From Bacillus sp. V3B (GTDB lineage Bacteria; Bacillota; Bacilli; Bacillales; Cytobacillaceae): a stretch of 64,000 bases of DNA. The position numbers and the translations under genes are program-made. Of this stretch, positions 53,749 through 62,299 are shown piece by piece. Position 1 is the stretch's first letter, and each line of letters starts with the position of its first letter. The notes under the pieces were generated by a model, which was not told the origin of the DNA, did not search any database, and was given only the letters and a program-made list of their open reading frames with translations. The stretch spans positions 62,001 to 126,000 of the forward strand of contig NZ_JAETXM010000010.1 in NCBI RefSeq assembly GCF_024494465.1. The letters are read 5' to 3'.

Positions 53749-54800
53749 ATTTTAAGCACGTAGTATTCGGATTTATTTTAGTTCTTTTTACTTTTCTAAC
53801 AGGTTGTAACACTCAACAACAAAAGGTTTCTACATCTAATGAAAATGGTACTGAAACAACACAACAAGAAGAAGGTAAGCAATTAAAAGTTTACACTACT
53901 CTTTATCCTCTAGAAGATTTCACAAAAAAAATTGGTGGAGAATATGTAGATGTTGAAAGTATAATACCCCCTGGATCTGGTGCACATACTTATGAACCAA
54001 CGTCGAAACAAATGACTACTATAGCAGAAGCCGATGCATTTATTTATAACGGCTTAGGAATGGAACCTTTTGCTGAAAAAATGGCTAAAGCTCTAGATAG
54101 TGAAAAAGTTAGAATGCTAGAAGCTACACATGGTATTGAGACAATCGTTCATGAAGGTGAAGAACATGGACATGAAGAAGAACAACATAAAGATGAAGAA
54201 CACGCTCATGAAGAAGACCCTCATAAGGGTGAAGAAGAGGAACATTCTGAAAGTGATCCGGACAGACATGACCATGGGGACTTTGACCCTCATGTATGGC
54301 TAGACCCTTATCGTGCTATCCTTCTTACTGAGAACATTAAAAATACTCTTGTTGAGTTGAAACCTGATGCAAAAGAAGAGTTTGAAAAGAATTACGAATC
54401 ATTGAAAACCGAGATTGAAAAGCTAGATAAAGAATTTCATCAATTAGTAGACTCTAAGGAAGATCCTGAAATGATTGTCTCACATGCTGCCTATGGTTAT
54501 TGGGAAGAAAGTTATGGTATACATCAAATTGCTGTAGCTGGTCTCGCCCCTTCTGATGAACCCTCTCAAAAAGCCCTTAAGAAAATCATTGATATGGCAC
54601 ATGAAAAACAAATTAAATACATCATCTTTGAACAAAATGTAACGCCAAAAGTGGCTGAGGTCATTCGGAAAGAAATTAATGCTGAACCTCTTCACTTACA
54701 CAACTTATCCGTTTTAACAAAAGAAGATAGACAAAGTGGCGAAGATTATTTTAGTTTAATGCGAAAAAACCTTGAAACATTAGATAAAGCATTAAAATAA
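53745..54800 (+). CDS. znuA: Zinc-binding lipoprotein of an ABC importer (ZnuA/AdcA-like), copy 2
   Basis: 351 residues, closely related to the protein at 44377: lipobox LTGC, TTLYPLEDFTKKIGG, GSGAHTYEPT, HGDFDPHVWLDP and IVSHAAYGYWEESYG. The His-rich loop is shorter and not a clean repeat (HGHEEEQHKDEE, then HAHEEDPHKG). The second copy probably has the same role, with a permease encoded elsewhere. Followed by a strong terminator. Confidence 0.93.
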   Translation: MNFKHVVFGFILVLFTFLTGCNTQQQKVSTSNENGTETTQQEEGKQLKVYTTLYPLEDFTKKIGGEYVDVESIIPPGSGAHTYEPTSKQMTTIAEADAFIYNGLGMEPFAEKMAKALDSEKVRMLEATHGIETIVHEGEEHGHEEEQHKDEEHAHEEDPHKGEEEEHSESDPDRHDHGDFDPHVWLDPYRAILLTENIKNTLVELKPDAKEEFEKNYESLKTEIEKLDKEFHQLVDSKEDPEMIVSHAAYGYWEESYGIHQIAVAGLAPSDEPSQKALKKIIDMAHEKQIKYIIFEQNVTPKVAEVIRKEINAEPLHLHNLSVLTKEDRQSGEDYFSLMRKNLETLDKALK

Positions 54801-54850
54801 TAAATAAGGAAGTGTTCCCATAAGGACACTTCCTTATTTATTATTTTTTT
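54799..54850 (+). terminator. Terminator of the second znuA
   Basis: AATAAATAAGGAAGTG and its perfect complement at 54827-54842 enclose 12 bases, then ATTTTTTT. Confidence 0.85.
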
Positions 54851-54876
54851 TCGCTGAAAAATTACTACATCTTTTC

Positions 54877-55008
54877 TTAGTCATTTATCAAGTCTTTTCC
54901 TATTTCTCTTACCACATGGTTTATATCTGGAATAATAATCTTTTCCATGGCCAATTCGACCAAACCTCTGGATGGACGTGACATAGAAAAAATCACCGTA
55001 TCAGCTTT
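54877..55008 (-). pseudogene. moaB fragment (last third)
   Basis: An open stretch without start reads ADTVIFSMSRPSRGLVELAM, then EKIIIPDINHVVREI and GKDLIND. It matches the end of the complete moaB at 48820 (DTAIFSMPGSRGAVKLAMEK). The rest of the gene is absent. It shows that a dcd-moaB or moaB segment was once duplicated next to the second znuA. Confidence 0.75.
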
Positions 55009-55187
55009 TTTCAGTCAGATATCAAGATTAGACTAGTTCTATTCCCCTACCTACTTTTAACTTATTTTTTATCTTAAGAACTTAATAAGTTTGTCACAGT
55101 TTTTAATTGGTTTGTAATGGTCCATTAATGTTGATTTAGTATCATTGAATTTGTACTTTCAAAAACCAACTTTAGGAGTAATTAATT

Positions 55188-55289
55188 ATGAAATTAAAAG
55201 CTATTCTTTGTTTTTTCCGTAGATATCATAAATTTAGCTATTATACTGACGAATGTATTAGATGTGGTAAGAAAAGAGGACCATCTTAA
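55188..55289 (+). CDS. Small CxxC protein (33 aa)
   Basis: TTAGGAGTAATTAATT then ATG 55188 gives a strong translation start. The 33-residue product, MKLKAILCFFRRYHKFSYYT then DECIRCGKKRGPS, has a basic N-terminal half and one C-x2-C pair. Small phage and plasmid zinc-finger-like proteins look similar. No family is certain. It stands alone after the zinc island. Confidence 0.5.
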   Translation: MKLKAILCFFRRYHKFSYYTDECIRCGKKRGPS

Positions 55290-55347
55290 TAATCTTTGTT
55301 ACCGATAATGTTTGAACCACGGCACTACAAACAAGTATATTTTCATC

Positions 55348-55500
55348 CTATTCTCCTTGTTTGTAGTCATTACAGTTTCCACTTGTTCTGTATTCATCTA
55401 ATATTGCCTTGGTAGCATATTCAAATATACAAAGCCAGCTATCATAATATTTGCAAGAAGAACAACTTCTTTCCAAAATGAATTTCCCTTTTGATCCGTG
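55348..55500 (-). pseudogene. Cys-rich gene remnant
   Basis: An open minus-strand stretch without a start codon reads HGSKGKFILERSCSSCKYYD, then SWLCIFEYATK and SGNCNDYKQGE, ending at TAG 55348-55350. It has four Cys. No start with a ribosome site is visible and an upstream stop limits it, so it is probably the end of a decayed gene. A hairpin (CTACAAACAAG and its complement) spans 55324-55365. Confidence 0.35.
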
Positions 55501-55590
55501 GTTTAATTTTGATAATCCTCGAAATACATATTAATTTTCTTCTTTGTGTCATCTGGACAATAATAACCTTCTAATTAAACAGATTTGAAC

Positions 55591-56358
55591 CTACATCACA
55601 AATCCACCGTCAACATACAACGTCTGTCCTGTCATAAACTGACTCCAATCTGAAGCCAGGAACATTACGGGTCCCGATATATCTTCTGGAGTCGCAATTC
55701 TTTTTAATGGAGTTTGAGCAATAATCATTTCTTTTAGTTCTTCTTTTGTCGTTCTACTAGCGTCCGTTGGATAGACAAGTCCAGGTGCCACACAATTGAC
55801 CCTTATTCCAAATGATCCTAGTTCTACAGCTAGATTACGACTATAGCCCATCAATGCTGTTTTGGCCGTATTGTATTCATGATATGGAACGATCGGTCTT
55901 TGTACTAAGTTACTAATCACATTAATAATACTGCCATGACTTTGTTTTTTCATCACCGGAAGCACGGCTTGACACATATAATGTGTCGAGCGCACGGCAC
56001 CATCGATTTGCTCTTGGTAATCTGCCCACTTTAGCTCCCATGCCAATTTGCGCTGTTCTGGATTAAATGTAAAAGGTTTAAATGCATTATTAACGACAAT
56101 GTCTATTTTCCCTGTCTCTAATCCTATTTTTTCTACCAATTGATTTACGGAAGATTCTGAGGTAACATCTCCTTGGATTGCCCAACCATCGCCTCCTAGC
56201 TCTATACACTCTGATGCCACTTTTTCAGCCCTCACGTCATTTTGCAAATAATTGATAATGACAAAAGCACCTTCTTTGGCAAAAGCACGGGCAATCGCCG
56301 CCCCGATTCCACGGCTTGCGCCAGTAACGAGGACGACTTTCCCTTGAAATTTCTTCAT
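55591..56358 (-). CDS. Short-chain dehydrogenase/reductase in the TPP-controlled operon
   Basis: 255 residues, FabG-like SDR. Cofactor motif TGASRGIG (about 13-20), NNAFKPF in place of the usual NNAG, catalytic Ser in NVISN, and Tyr-Lys in YNTAKTALMGYS; DGGFVM ends the protein. It would use NADH or NADPH to reduce an aldehyde or ketone, or the reverse. It is the last gene of the riboswitch operon and overlaps the binding-protein gene by four bases. In the proposed pathway it is the aldehyde-to-alcohol step after LuxC; that role is inference. Confidence 0.88.
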   Translation of the reverse strand: MKKFQGKVVLVTGASRGIGAAIARAFAKEGAFVIINYLQNDVRAEKVASECIELGGDGWAIQGDVTSESSVNQLVEKIGLETGKIDIVVNNAFKPFTFNPEQRKLAWELKWADYQEQIDGAVRSTHYMCQAVLPVMKKQSHGSIINVISNLVQRPIVPYHEYNTAKTALMGYSRNLAVELGSFGIRVNCVAPGLVYPTDASRTTKEELKEMIIAQTPLKRIATPEDISGPVMFLASDWSQFMTGQTLYVDGGFVM

Positions 56359-57362
56359 TTCGCTTCCTCCATAAATTCCTTGGATATAACCTTTTCCATA
56401 TCGAGTTTGTTCTTCACCAAACCTAATTGTTGATACACATCTGCACCCTTTTGTAAAACGACTGGATCAAGTGCCCCTAATCCCCGCTCATCTGTTTCAG
56501 GAGAAACACTGGAAGCATTACGTAGTTTGATAATCTCGAGATTTTGTTCCTCATCTTTCCCATCAATCGCATACTCTTTCGCAAGCATCGCCGCTTCCTC
56601 CGGGTTTTCGATCATCCACTCTGCACTATTTCGGTAAGCTTCTACAAATCTTTGAAGCTCGTCCTTTTTTTCTTCATATGTTTGTTCCGTGACAACAAAT
56701 ACATCACTCGGCACATTCAAATAATCTTTTACTTCCATGACGTTTACATCGCCTAACCCTTTTTGCGTACCAAGGAACAGCCCTGTATCAGTGGCAGCTG
56801 TTGCGTCCACTTGTTCTTGCATTAACGGTGCAAAATTTAATAAACCTGTTTCAACAATTTTTACATCACTTTCAGAAATCCCTGCCTGGTTTAAAAGGAC
56901 TAATAAATTTTGCCGAGTTCCACTTGATAAGCTATAGACGCCAATTGTTTTCCCTTTTAAATCTTCTGGTTTCGTCATGTCTTTCTCTTTCAGCGACACA
57001 ACGTTAAACACATTTTGCGGATAAATATTATAGATCACTTTTAACTTTTCCCCTTGATCTAATGCAAAATAAAGCGACCCTGGATCAGTAAAAGCAATAT
57101 CCGCTTGTCCAGAAAGAATATTTTTGATCGCATCCCCTCCCCCGGCACCAGGGATAACCGTTAAATCTAACCCATTATCTTTAAAAAAACCTTTTTTCTC
57201 ATCGACTAATAAATTAGTGGCCTCTGTAATGGGCTGACTCCAGTTGGCTACCGTTATTTTGTCCAATTCCTCTTTTTTAGGAGCAGGACTTGTCTCTTCT
57301 TTCACTCCACACCCTGTGACGATGAACAGTAAAACCGTGATTACGATCATTTTCAGCTTCAT
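56355..57362 (-). CDS. Substrate-binding lipoprotein, ThiY-like (NMT1/THI5 family)
   Basis: 335 residues. Lipoprotein signal MKLKMIVITVLLFIVTGC with the lipobox VTGC. The mature part is an NMT1/THI5-like bilobed binding protein: TVANWSQPITEATNLLVDE, PGAGGGDAIKNILSGQADIA, and AFTDPGSLYFALDQGE, then KGKTIGVYSLSSGTRQNL. These blocks are shared by binding proteins for pyrimidine precursors of thiamine (ThiY) and for sulfonates and nitrate; the TPP riboswitch favours a thiamine-related ligand. Its gene overlaps both neighbours by four bases. Confidence 0.87.
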   Translation of the reverse strand: MKLKMIVITVLLFIVTGCGVKEETSPAPKKEELDKITVANWSQPITEATNLLVDEKKGFFKDNGLDLTVIPGAGGGDAIKNILSGQADIAFTDPGSLYFALDQGEKLKVIYNIYPQNVFNVVSLKEKDMTKPEDLKGKTIGVYSLSSGTRQNLLVLLNQAGISESDVKIVETGLLNFAPLMQEQVDATAATDTGLFLGTQKGLGDVNVMEVKDYLNVPSDVFVVTEQTYEEKKDELQRFVEAYRNSAEWMIENPEEAAMLAKEYAIDGKDEEQNLEIIKLRNASSVSPETDERGLGALDPVVLQKGADVYQQLGLVKNKLDMEKVISKEFMEEAK

Positions 57363-58114
57363 TTTTTAATCTCCTTTTTATATGGCTTAGACCATTTTTT
57401 CTCAAACAAAGTGATAAGCTGGTAGAGAATCATTCCCATAGCTGTTAACAAAATTAACGTAGCAAACATAAGTGGTGTATCCATCATTCCTTGGGAAGCG
57501 ATGATAAGTGCTCCCAATCCCTCGCTACCCCCGATAAACTCGCCAACGACTGCACCCACAACCGCTAATACAACAGATACCCGTAGCCCGGCTAATATTC
57601 CTGGCATACCAGCAGGGATTTTTAAATGGATTAACGTTTGAAGACGTGTAGCCCCGAGCATTCGAAATAGTTCTTTCTTCTGTTTGTCACTAGACTGAAT
57701 GGCGGTAACCGTACTCTCAAGTAATGGAAAAAAACAAACTAAAGCAGTAATCACCACTTTAGATGTCATTCCAAAACCAAACCAAAGAATGAATAAGGGA
57801 GCTAACGCGAGCTTTGGAACGGCTTGACTGGCAATAATATAAGGAAACAAAAGTTTCCGCAAAAACTCCGATTCCCCCATAAGAATACCGATGATAAATC
57901 CTGATAAACCACCTATAAACAGTCCGAGCAACACCTCTTGGGTTGTCCTAATAATATGTGGTGTAAAATAACCGCTCGTCATTCCCTCCACAAGAGTGAA
58001 CCAAATCACAGAAGGGGCTGGTAGCACCAGCTCTGACATCGTCCCTGCCACAGTTTCCCAAATAGCAAGCAAGAGAACAAACAGTAGGATCGAAAAGAAG
58101 GACATCTTTTTCAT
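57359..58114 (-). CDS. ABC transporter permease, ThiX-like
   Basis: 251 residues from ATG 58114, which overlaps the ATPase stop in ATGA form; a longer ATG to 58153 lies inside the ATPase gene. Six membrane helices, with the EAA-type loop FRMLGATRLQTLIHLKIPAG, then GLRVSVVLAVVGAVVGEFIG. The binding-protein-dependent permease (SsuC/TauC/ThiX) type fits the ATP-binding and lipoprotein subunits encoded around it. Confidence 0.88.
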   Translation of the reverse strand: MKKMSFFSILLFVLLLAIWETVAGTMSELVLPAPSVIWFTLVEGMTSGYFTPHIIRTTQEVLLGLFIGGLSGFIIGILMGESEFLRKLLFPYIIASQAVPKLALAPLFILWFGFGMTSKVVITALVCFFPLLESTVTAIQSSDKQKKELFRMLGATRLQTLIHLKIPAGMPGILAGLRVSVVLAVVGAVVGEFIGGSEGLGALIIASQGMMDTPLMFATLILLTAMGMILYQLITLFEKKWSKPYKKEIKK

Positions 58115-58857
58115 GATCGTTCCCCGCCCATCACTTGACGTAGCCTTAAACAAAGCTCATTAAAATAGGAATCATATCTCATTTCCATTTTGCGTGGCCT
58201 TTCAAGCTCGACGGTTGATTGATACACAATCTCGCCCTGTTCCATCACGGCTACCACATCTGATAAATAAACAGCTTCCGAAATATCATGCGTAATAAAA
58301 AGAACCGTCGTATTGTGTATACTACATATTCGTAAAAGGTCATCTTGTAGCTCTTCTCTTGTGATCGCATCAAGAGCTGCAAATGGTTCATCCAAAAACA
58401 ACAAGGTCGGTTTTTGCATAAGAGCCCTCGCAATCGCGACACGACTCTGTTGCCCGCCAGATAATTGGGAAGGAAATCTCTGATCATAAGACGCTAATCC
58501 AACAAGCTCCAATAGTTCCAATGCCATTTTCCGATCTTCCCCTGTTATTTTTCGTTTCAACTTAATTGGAAGTAAAACATTATCAAGGACTGTTTTCCAT
58601 TCCAATAAGGTTGGAGATTGAAATACAAATCCACATTCGGGAGAAGGCTTCACTACTTCACTTCCTTGCAAACGAATACTTCCTTTATCAGAATGAAGCA
58701 AACCTGCCGCAAGCTTTAATAGCGTCGTTTTGCCACAGCCACTTCTTCCTAGTAAACAATGAAACTCCCCCTTGTTTATTTTCCAATTTACCCGATCGAT
58801 TACATGTTTTTTCCCTTGATAACTATAAGTTACATCTTCAATTGTCAAAAAACTCAT
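58111..58857 (-). CDS. ABC transporter ATPase, ThiZ-like
   Basis: 248 residues. Walker A GRSGCGKTTL, Q-loop FVFQSPTLLEWKTVLDN, signature LSGGQQSRVAIARAL, Walker B PTLLFLDEPFAALD, and switch His in FITHDISEA. SsuB/TauB/ThiZ-type. It follows the LuxC-like gene by 11 bases on the same strand, with the start at ATG 58857. Confidence 0.92.
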   Translation of the reverse strand: MSFLTIEDVTYSYQGKKHVIDRVNWKINKGEFHCLLGRSGCGKTTLLKLAAGLLHSDKGSIRLQGSEVVKPSPECGFVFQSPTLLEWKTVLDNVLLPIKLKRKITGEDRKMALELLELVGLASYDQRFPSQLSGGQQSRVAIARALMQKPTLLFLDEPFAALDAITREELQDDLLRICSIHNTTVLFITHDISEAVYLSDVVAVMEQGEIVYQSTVELERPRKMEMRYDSYFNELCLRLRQVMGGERS

Positions 58858-58868
58858 GACAACACCTC

Positions 58869-60308
58869 CTAATCGACATAAGGAGCAAATCTTTCACTAT
58901 CCAATTCAGCCGAGGATTCTATGTCTACCATATTAATTAAATCCAATATATTAAAGCGCCCATCATGATGCCAACCAGCCTCTGGAGAGGTCATATTTCC
59001 CAATGCTGTCACACGCGTCACTCCAATACTCCCTAAAACTTCTGCCCATTGAAAAAGTTCTTTTGGGGTTGAGGCAATCCCGACCGTTTGCAAAAAAGAG
59101 CGATAAGGCTTAATAGAAGGAAGAATATCTTCAATTTTTTCAAAGGATATAACTCGAATCACCCGGTTCAACGGGCTTGGTATAAAGTTTGTGTCACCTT
59201 CCTCAAAAACAACAGACCAATCGTTTGTTACATTCCCTAGTACCTCTTTGTCACGATGCGAAAAGAGGCTCATTTCTTCTTTTTGCCGCCATGAAGCTAA
59301 AGACGTGGACTCTTCCATCGAGAGGGTTCGGCGCGGATACCTTTTTTTAAAATTGTCCAACTCAGTCGCTAAATACCGTGCAAACTCTCGTGGAGAAACA
59401 CGTCCTCCATTTTGAACATAAAAGAGATGAGGAGAATAACAGCCTTGTTGGTCATAACGAATAACATCAAGAACAGCTTGATGGGCCGTTCTCCATGTTT
59501 TTTGCGGGTCAAGAGTCTTATTTGAAACAATCCCAAAGCTAACTTTATGACCGAATGATAGAAAACGAGTTGTCATCGGAATCCGACTTTGAAGCGACTG
59601 CAACGACTGATTCCCACCATATCCTACCACTAAGTCAGATTGTTCAAATAAAGATTTCTCTCGCTCTTCATCTCCACCTTTCCACCATACAACCGCGAAG
59701 CAATTCGCGAGTCTTGGCTCTACTTCCACTAAAAGATGTGCAAACCAACCTGCAAAAAGTGGCTCGGCACTCGATACTTTTCCAATATTACCTGCCTTTA
59801 CTAACAAACCGGAAATGAAACTCCATAAAGGCAATGCCGGAACATTTCCTGCCCAAACATGAGTAATGAGCTCTGGTCCTACCGCTTTTGAGAATCCACC
59901 TTTTACACGTGGCTGGAAGTCATCAAGCAATAAAGGATTGCCTAAATCCTCAACGAGAAAGCGTTGCAGTTCATGCTTACGAAACGATTTTAAGTAAGAA
60001 GTAAGACCAAGTCGGATCATTTCTTCATCATAACCTGTCACAATAGGTAACAACTTTTCCGCTTTTTGGCGATACGTTGAACTTCGATCAAGTAATCGAT
60101 CGATTGCTTGATCGATTATGTTGACAATCTCCGATACGGTGAGCGACTTTACGATTTCAGCACTTTCTCTTTTAACCGTTTCGATCACCTTATTCATCTG
60201 TTCCTTCGTAAGGAGAGGGATCTCCACTTCTAAGTCCTGAAATCGTAAAATCTTCCGTTCAAATTCCTCTTCGCCAATATGAGGAAGATAACCGGCCACT
60301 TCCCTCAT
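58869..60308 (-). CDS. LuxC-like acyl reductase
   Basis: 479 residues, the length of LuxC acyl-CoA/acyl-protein reductases. The N-terminal part is family-specific; the aldehyde-dehydrogenase fold is clear in GPELITHVWAGNVPALPLWS, QSDLVVGYGGNQSLQS, and FLSFGHKVSFGIV. The catalytic Cys is in RYDQQGCYSPHLFYV, matching QQxC-SPQ of LuxC. LuxC takes an activated acyl group and reduces it with NADPH to an aldehyde. It overlaps the LuxE-like gene by four bases. No luxA or luxB gene is present, so light production is not involved. Confidence 0.87.
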   Translation of the reverse strand: MREVAGYLPHIGEEEFERKILRFQDLEVEIPLLTKEQMNKVIETVKRESAEIVKSLTVSEIVNIIDQAIDRLLDRSSTYRQKAEKLLPIVTGYDEEMIRLGLTSYLKSFRKHELQRFLVEDLGNPLLLDDFQPRVKGGFSKAVGPELITHVWAGNVPALPLWSFISGLLVKAGNIGKVSSAEPLFAGWFAHLLVEVEPRLANCFAVVWWKGGDEEREKSLFEQSDLVVGYGGNQSLQSLQSRIPMTTRFLSFGHKVSFGIVSNKTLDPQKTWRTAHQAVLDVIRYDQQGCYSPHLFYVQNGGRVSPREFARYLATELDNFKKRYPRRTLSMEESTSLASWRQKEEMSLFSHRDKEVLGNVTNDWSVVFEEGDTNFIPSPLNRVIRVISFEKIEDILPSIKPYRSFLQTVGIASTPKELFQWAEVLGSIGVTRVTALGNMTSPEAGWHHDGRFNILDLINMVDIESSAELDSERFAPYVD

Positions 60309-61393
60309 TTCGCAGACCCCTTCGCTAAACCGATAAACTCCTCAACGGCCATTGAGCATCCTCTTGCTTCTGCTCCTTGAACTCTTCCCAATAAAAGGAA
60401 ACCACGATCCATTTCAACTCCTAGATCTTCTGTAAGGATCGTCGTCACTGAATTAAAGTTCGCTAAATCACAATGCACAAGAATCCCGCGCTCACCCTTT
60501 GCCACCTCTTCACCTGTTAACGGATTGATGACTCTCGTCTTGATCCAGTTTGGTCCTGACTTAACAGATGGTACGACTTCATTTCCATCGTCATAAAATT
60601 GCGTGCTTAACTCCGTTACTCCATACATGTTAATACAATCACTTCTGTCCACACCTAAAAAAGTCGACAATAATTGATAGAAATCATTTAATTCTAATTC
60701 TTTTGATTGATTTTTATAGCCACCCGTATCTAGAATTCTACTTCCGTTCGGTAATGAGAAAGTCTTCCCTAATCTCTCTAATTCTTCGAAAAGATGCACA
60801 AAGCTATAGCTTGCTCCCACTAAAGCATAGGGTTCGCCTGTTTCTTCAGCACGCTTGAATTCACTAAGCAAGCGATCCATGTCCAAACCATTCTCATTTA
60901 ACAAATAGCTACTCTCTTCTGTTCCAAATGTCCGCATCCCAAGAGCTAAATAATGGGCTAGTGATGAATTCGGCATTTCTTTTTCTGTCGGAAAAAGAAC
61001 ACCCATACGAATTTTTTCTGTTTCTTTTATAAATCTTTGTTTAAAGTTTACAATCATGGATTGGTCATAGATTTGGAGGGTTGGATGATAATGCTTCCCC
61101 CTAATCCCTTTTGTCGTACCACTGGTCATAAAAACAGCTTCTGCTACTTCTGGATCTGTACAGCTTAACGCCACCTCTTTAAAAGCATTAATCGGCACAA
61201 AAGGAATATCCCTCCATGTCTTCACAATCCTCGGAGTTTTTCCTTTTTGCCGGCAAAAGGCTTGATAAGGAAGGTTATTCTGATATTGATAAGAAAAGAT
61301 CCGCAACGCCAGTTCATTATAATCGTCTTCGGAAGGAAGATTATTTTCAATAAAATAAGAAAGATCTTTTATGATGTCTTGTTGTTGATTCAT
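60305..61393 (-). CDS. LuxE-like acyl-protein/acyl-adenylate synthetase
   Basis: 362 residues from ATG 61393 (GAAAGGATTTGAATCAA upstream); a longer ATG at 61429 lies within the riboswitch terminator. A LuxE/PaaK-type adenylating enzyme: VFMTSGTTKGIRGKHYHP is the nucleotide loop, INMYGVTELSTQFYDDG the active-site turn, and LLGRVQGAEARGCSMAVEE the hinge with ARG-C. It would activate a free carboxylic acid with ATP and pass the acyl group to LuxC. It is the first gene behind the TPP riboswitch. Confidence 0.87.
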   Translation of the reverse strand: MNQQQDIIKDLSYFIENNLPSEDDYNELALRIFSYQYQNNLPYQAFCRQKGKTPRIVKTWRDIPFVPINAFKEVALSCTDPEVAEAVFMTSGTTKGIRGKHYHPTLQIYDQSMIVNFKQRFIKETEKIRMGVLFPTEKEMPNSSLAHYLALGMRTFGTEESSYLLNENGLDMDRLLSEFKRAEETGEPYALVGASYSFVHLFEELERLGKTFSLPNGSRILDTGGYKNQSKELELNDFYQLLSTFLGVDRSDCINMYGVTELSTQFYDDGNEVVPSVKSGPNWIKTRVINPLTGEEVAKGERGILVHCDLANFNSVTTILTEDLGVEMDRGFLLLGRVQGAEARGCSMAVEEFIGLAKGSAK

Positions 61394-61410
61394 TTGATTC
61401 AAATCCTTTC

Positions 61411-61449
61411 TGAATATAATAAAAAGCACTTTGCGTAAGCAAAGTGCTT
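61411..61449 (-). terminator. Riboswitch-controlled terminator
   Basis: On the minus strand AAGCACTTTGC and GCAAAGTGCTT enclose TTAC, followed by TTTTATTATAT. It lies between the TPP aptamer and the LuxE-like start, the usual place for transcription attenuation. Confidence 0.9.
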
Positions 61450-61462
61450 GAATATCCTTTTG

Positions 61463-61551
61463 TCACCTTTCCTACGCTGGCATGATCCAACAGGTTCTAA
61501 CGGTCTACGACAGTTTAGTCGTACTCTCAGCCTGATTCCTCAGACTCCCGA
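61463..61551 (-). ncRNA. TPP riboswitch (THI element)
   Basis: On the minus strand the aptamer reads CGGGAGTCTGAGGAATCAGG, then CTGAGAGTACGAC, a variable arm, ACCGTTAGAACCTGTTGGATC and ATGCCAGCGTAGGAAAGG. CTGAGA, ACC(x)GTTAGAACCTG, ATGCCAGCGTAGGAAA are the conserved TPP-binding blocks, in the right order. It controls the six-gene operon that starts at 61393: excess TPP should favour the terminator and shut the genes off. Confidence 0.95.
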
Positions 61552-61748
61552 TACATATTATATTATTATACCAAAGTCTACCCTTTCTTTTAAAAGAATG
61601 CAATCCTATTTTCCAAGTTCCTCTAAGGTTTAATGGTTCCATTTACTTTTTTATGATCATTTCCTCCGTTTGCATATCACATTCATTATTTGTTTAATTG
61701 TTTAAATTTTAATGTATAACCCTTCAATAACTGCTCATACTACAATCA

Positions 61749-61835
61749 GGGACTTGTAGCTCAATGCTTAGAGCAACCAACAGTTACAACGGAAACTGTT
61801 GCGTATCTTGTGGGTTGGACTCCCACCAAGTCCCA
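61749..61835 (+). ncRNA. tRNA-like sequence with an aberrant anticodon arm
   Basis: The acceptor stem GGGACTT/AAGTCCC (seven pairs), D-stem GCTC/GAGC and T-stem GTGGG/CCCAC are intact and correctly ordered; A follows the acceptor. The D-loop lacks GG and the T-loop reads TTGGACT instead of TTCGANT. The middle arm is an eight-pair stem CAACAGTT/AACTGTTG with an eight-base loop, not a normal five-pair anticodon arm. It is either a degraded tRNA or a tRNA-like RNA of another use. Confidence 0.55.
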
Positions 61836-62250
61836 TACATAATTAGGAACCAAATAGAACATTTTAATTAAAATCTTAGAATGAATCTTGCTATGTTTTA
61901 GATAAACACGAGTAAAATTAAGTATGTAAGTTCAATATATGGATCGAGATAATTATTTATTGTGTGTATTTAGCATATAATGTAATCTGTTTATGAGTAG
62001 TGAAATGCTATCACTTAAGCTCAATTACTTCATTAGTCGATTTTATTTTGTCCAGCATCTTCTTGTAATGCTTCTGGCTTATAAACAATCCTTTTTTAGA
62101 TGCCCCTCCATGAAAGTCTGCTATCTTTCCTACATATCATTAGACTTTGCTACCATTTAATTTAACACATCTTACCAAGCGCCAGACACCTTCTAGTTTT
62201 TGTTATTTTATTAAAGGAACTTACAAAATTCCTTTTAAAAATAAAAAAAT
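61836..62250. other. Intergenic stretch with a minus-strand gene remnant
   Basis: Between 62011 and 62133 a minus-strand open stretch without a start reads VGKIADFHGGASKKGLFISQ, then KHYKKMLDKIKS and EVIELK, ending TGA. An upstream stop limits it; it is probably the tail of a lost gene. The rest holds no gene. Confidence 0.4.
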
Positions 62251-62299
62251 AAGGACTGCCTTAAAAGTCAATTTTTATCAACTTTTAGGGCAGTCCCTT
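62251..62299. terminator. Long hairpin, terminator on the minus strand
   Basis: AAGGACTGCC...AAAAGT pairs with ACTTTTAGGGCAGTCC. On the minus strand it is followed by a long T-rich run. No intact minus-strand gene precedes it. Confidence 0.65.

Noticed and set aside
58869-61393. Bioluminescence (lux) genes
   Set aside because: Only LuxC- and LuxE-like genes are present; luxA and luxB are missing and the operon is under a TPP riboswitch with an ABC importer.
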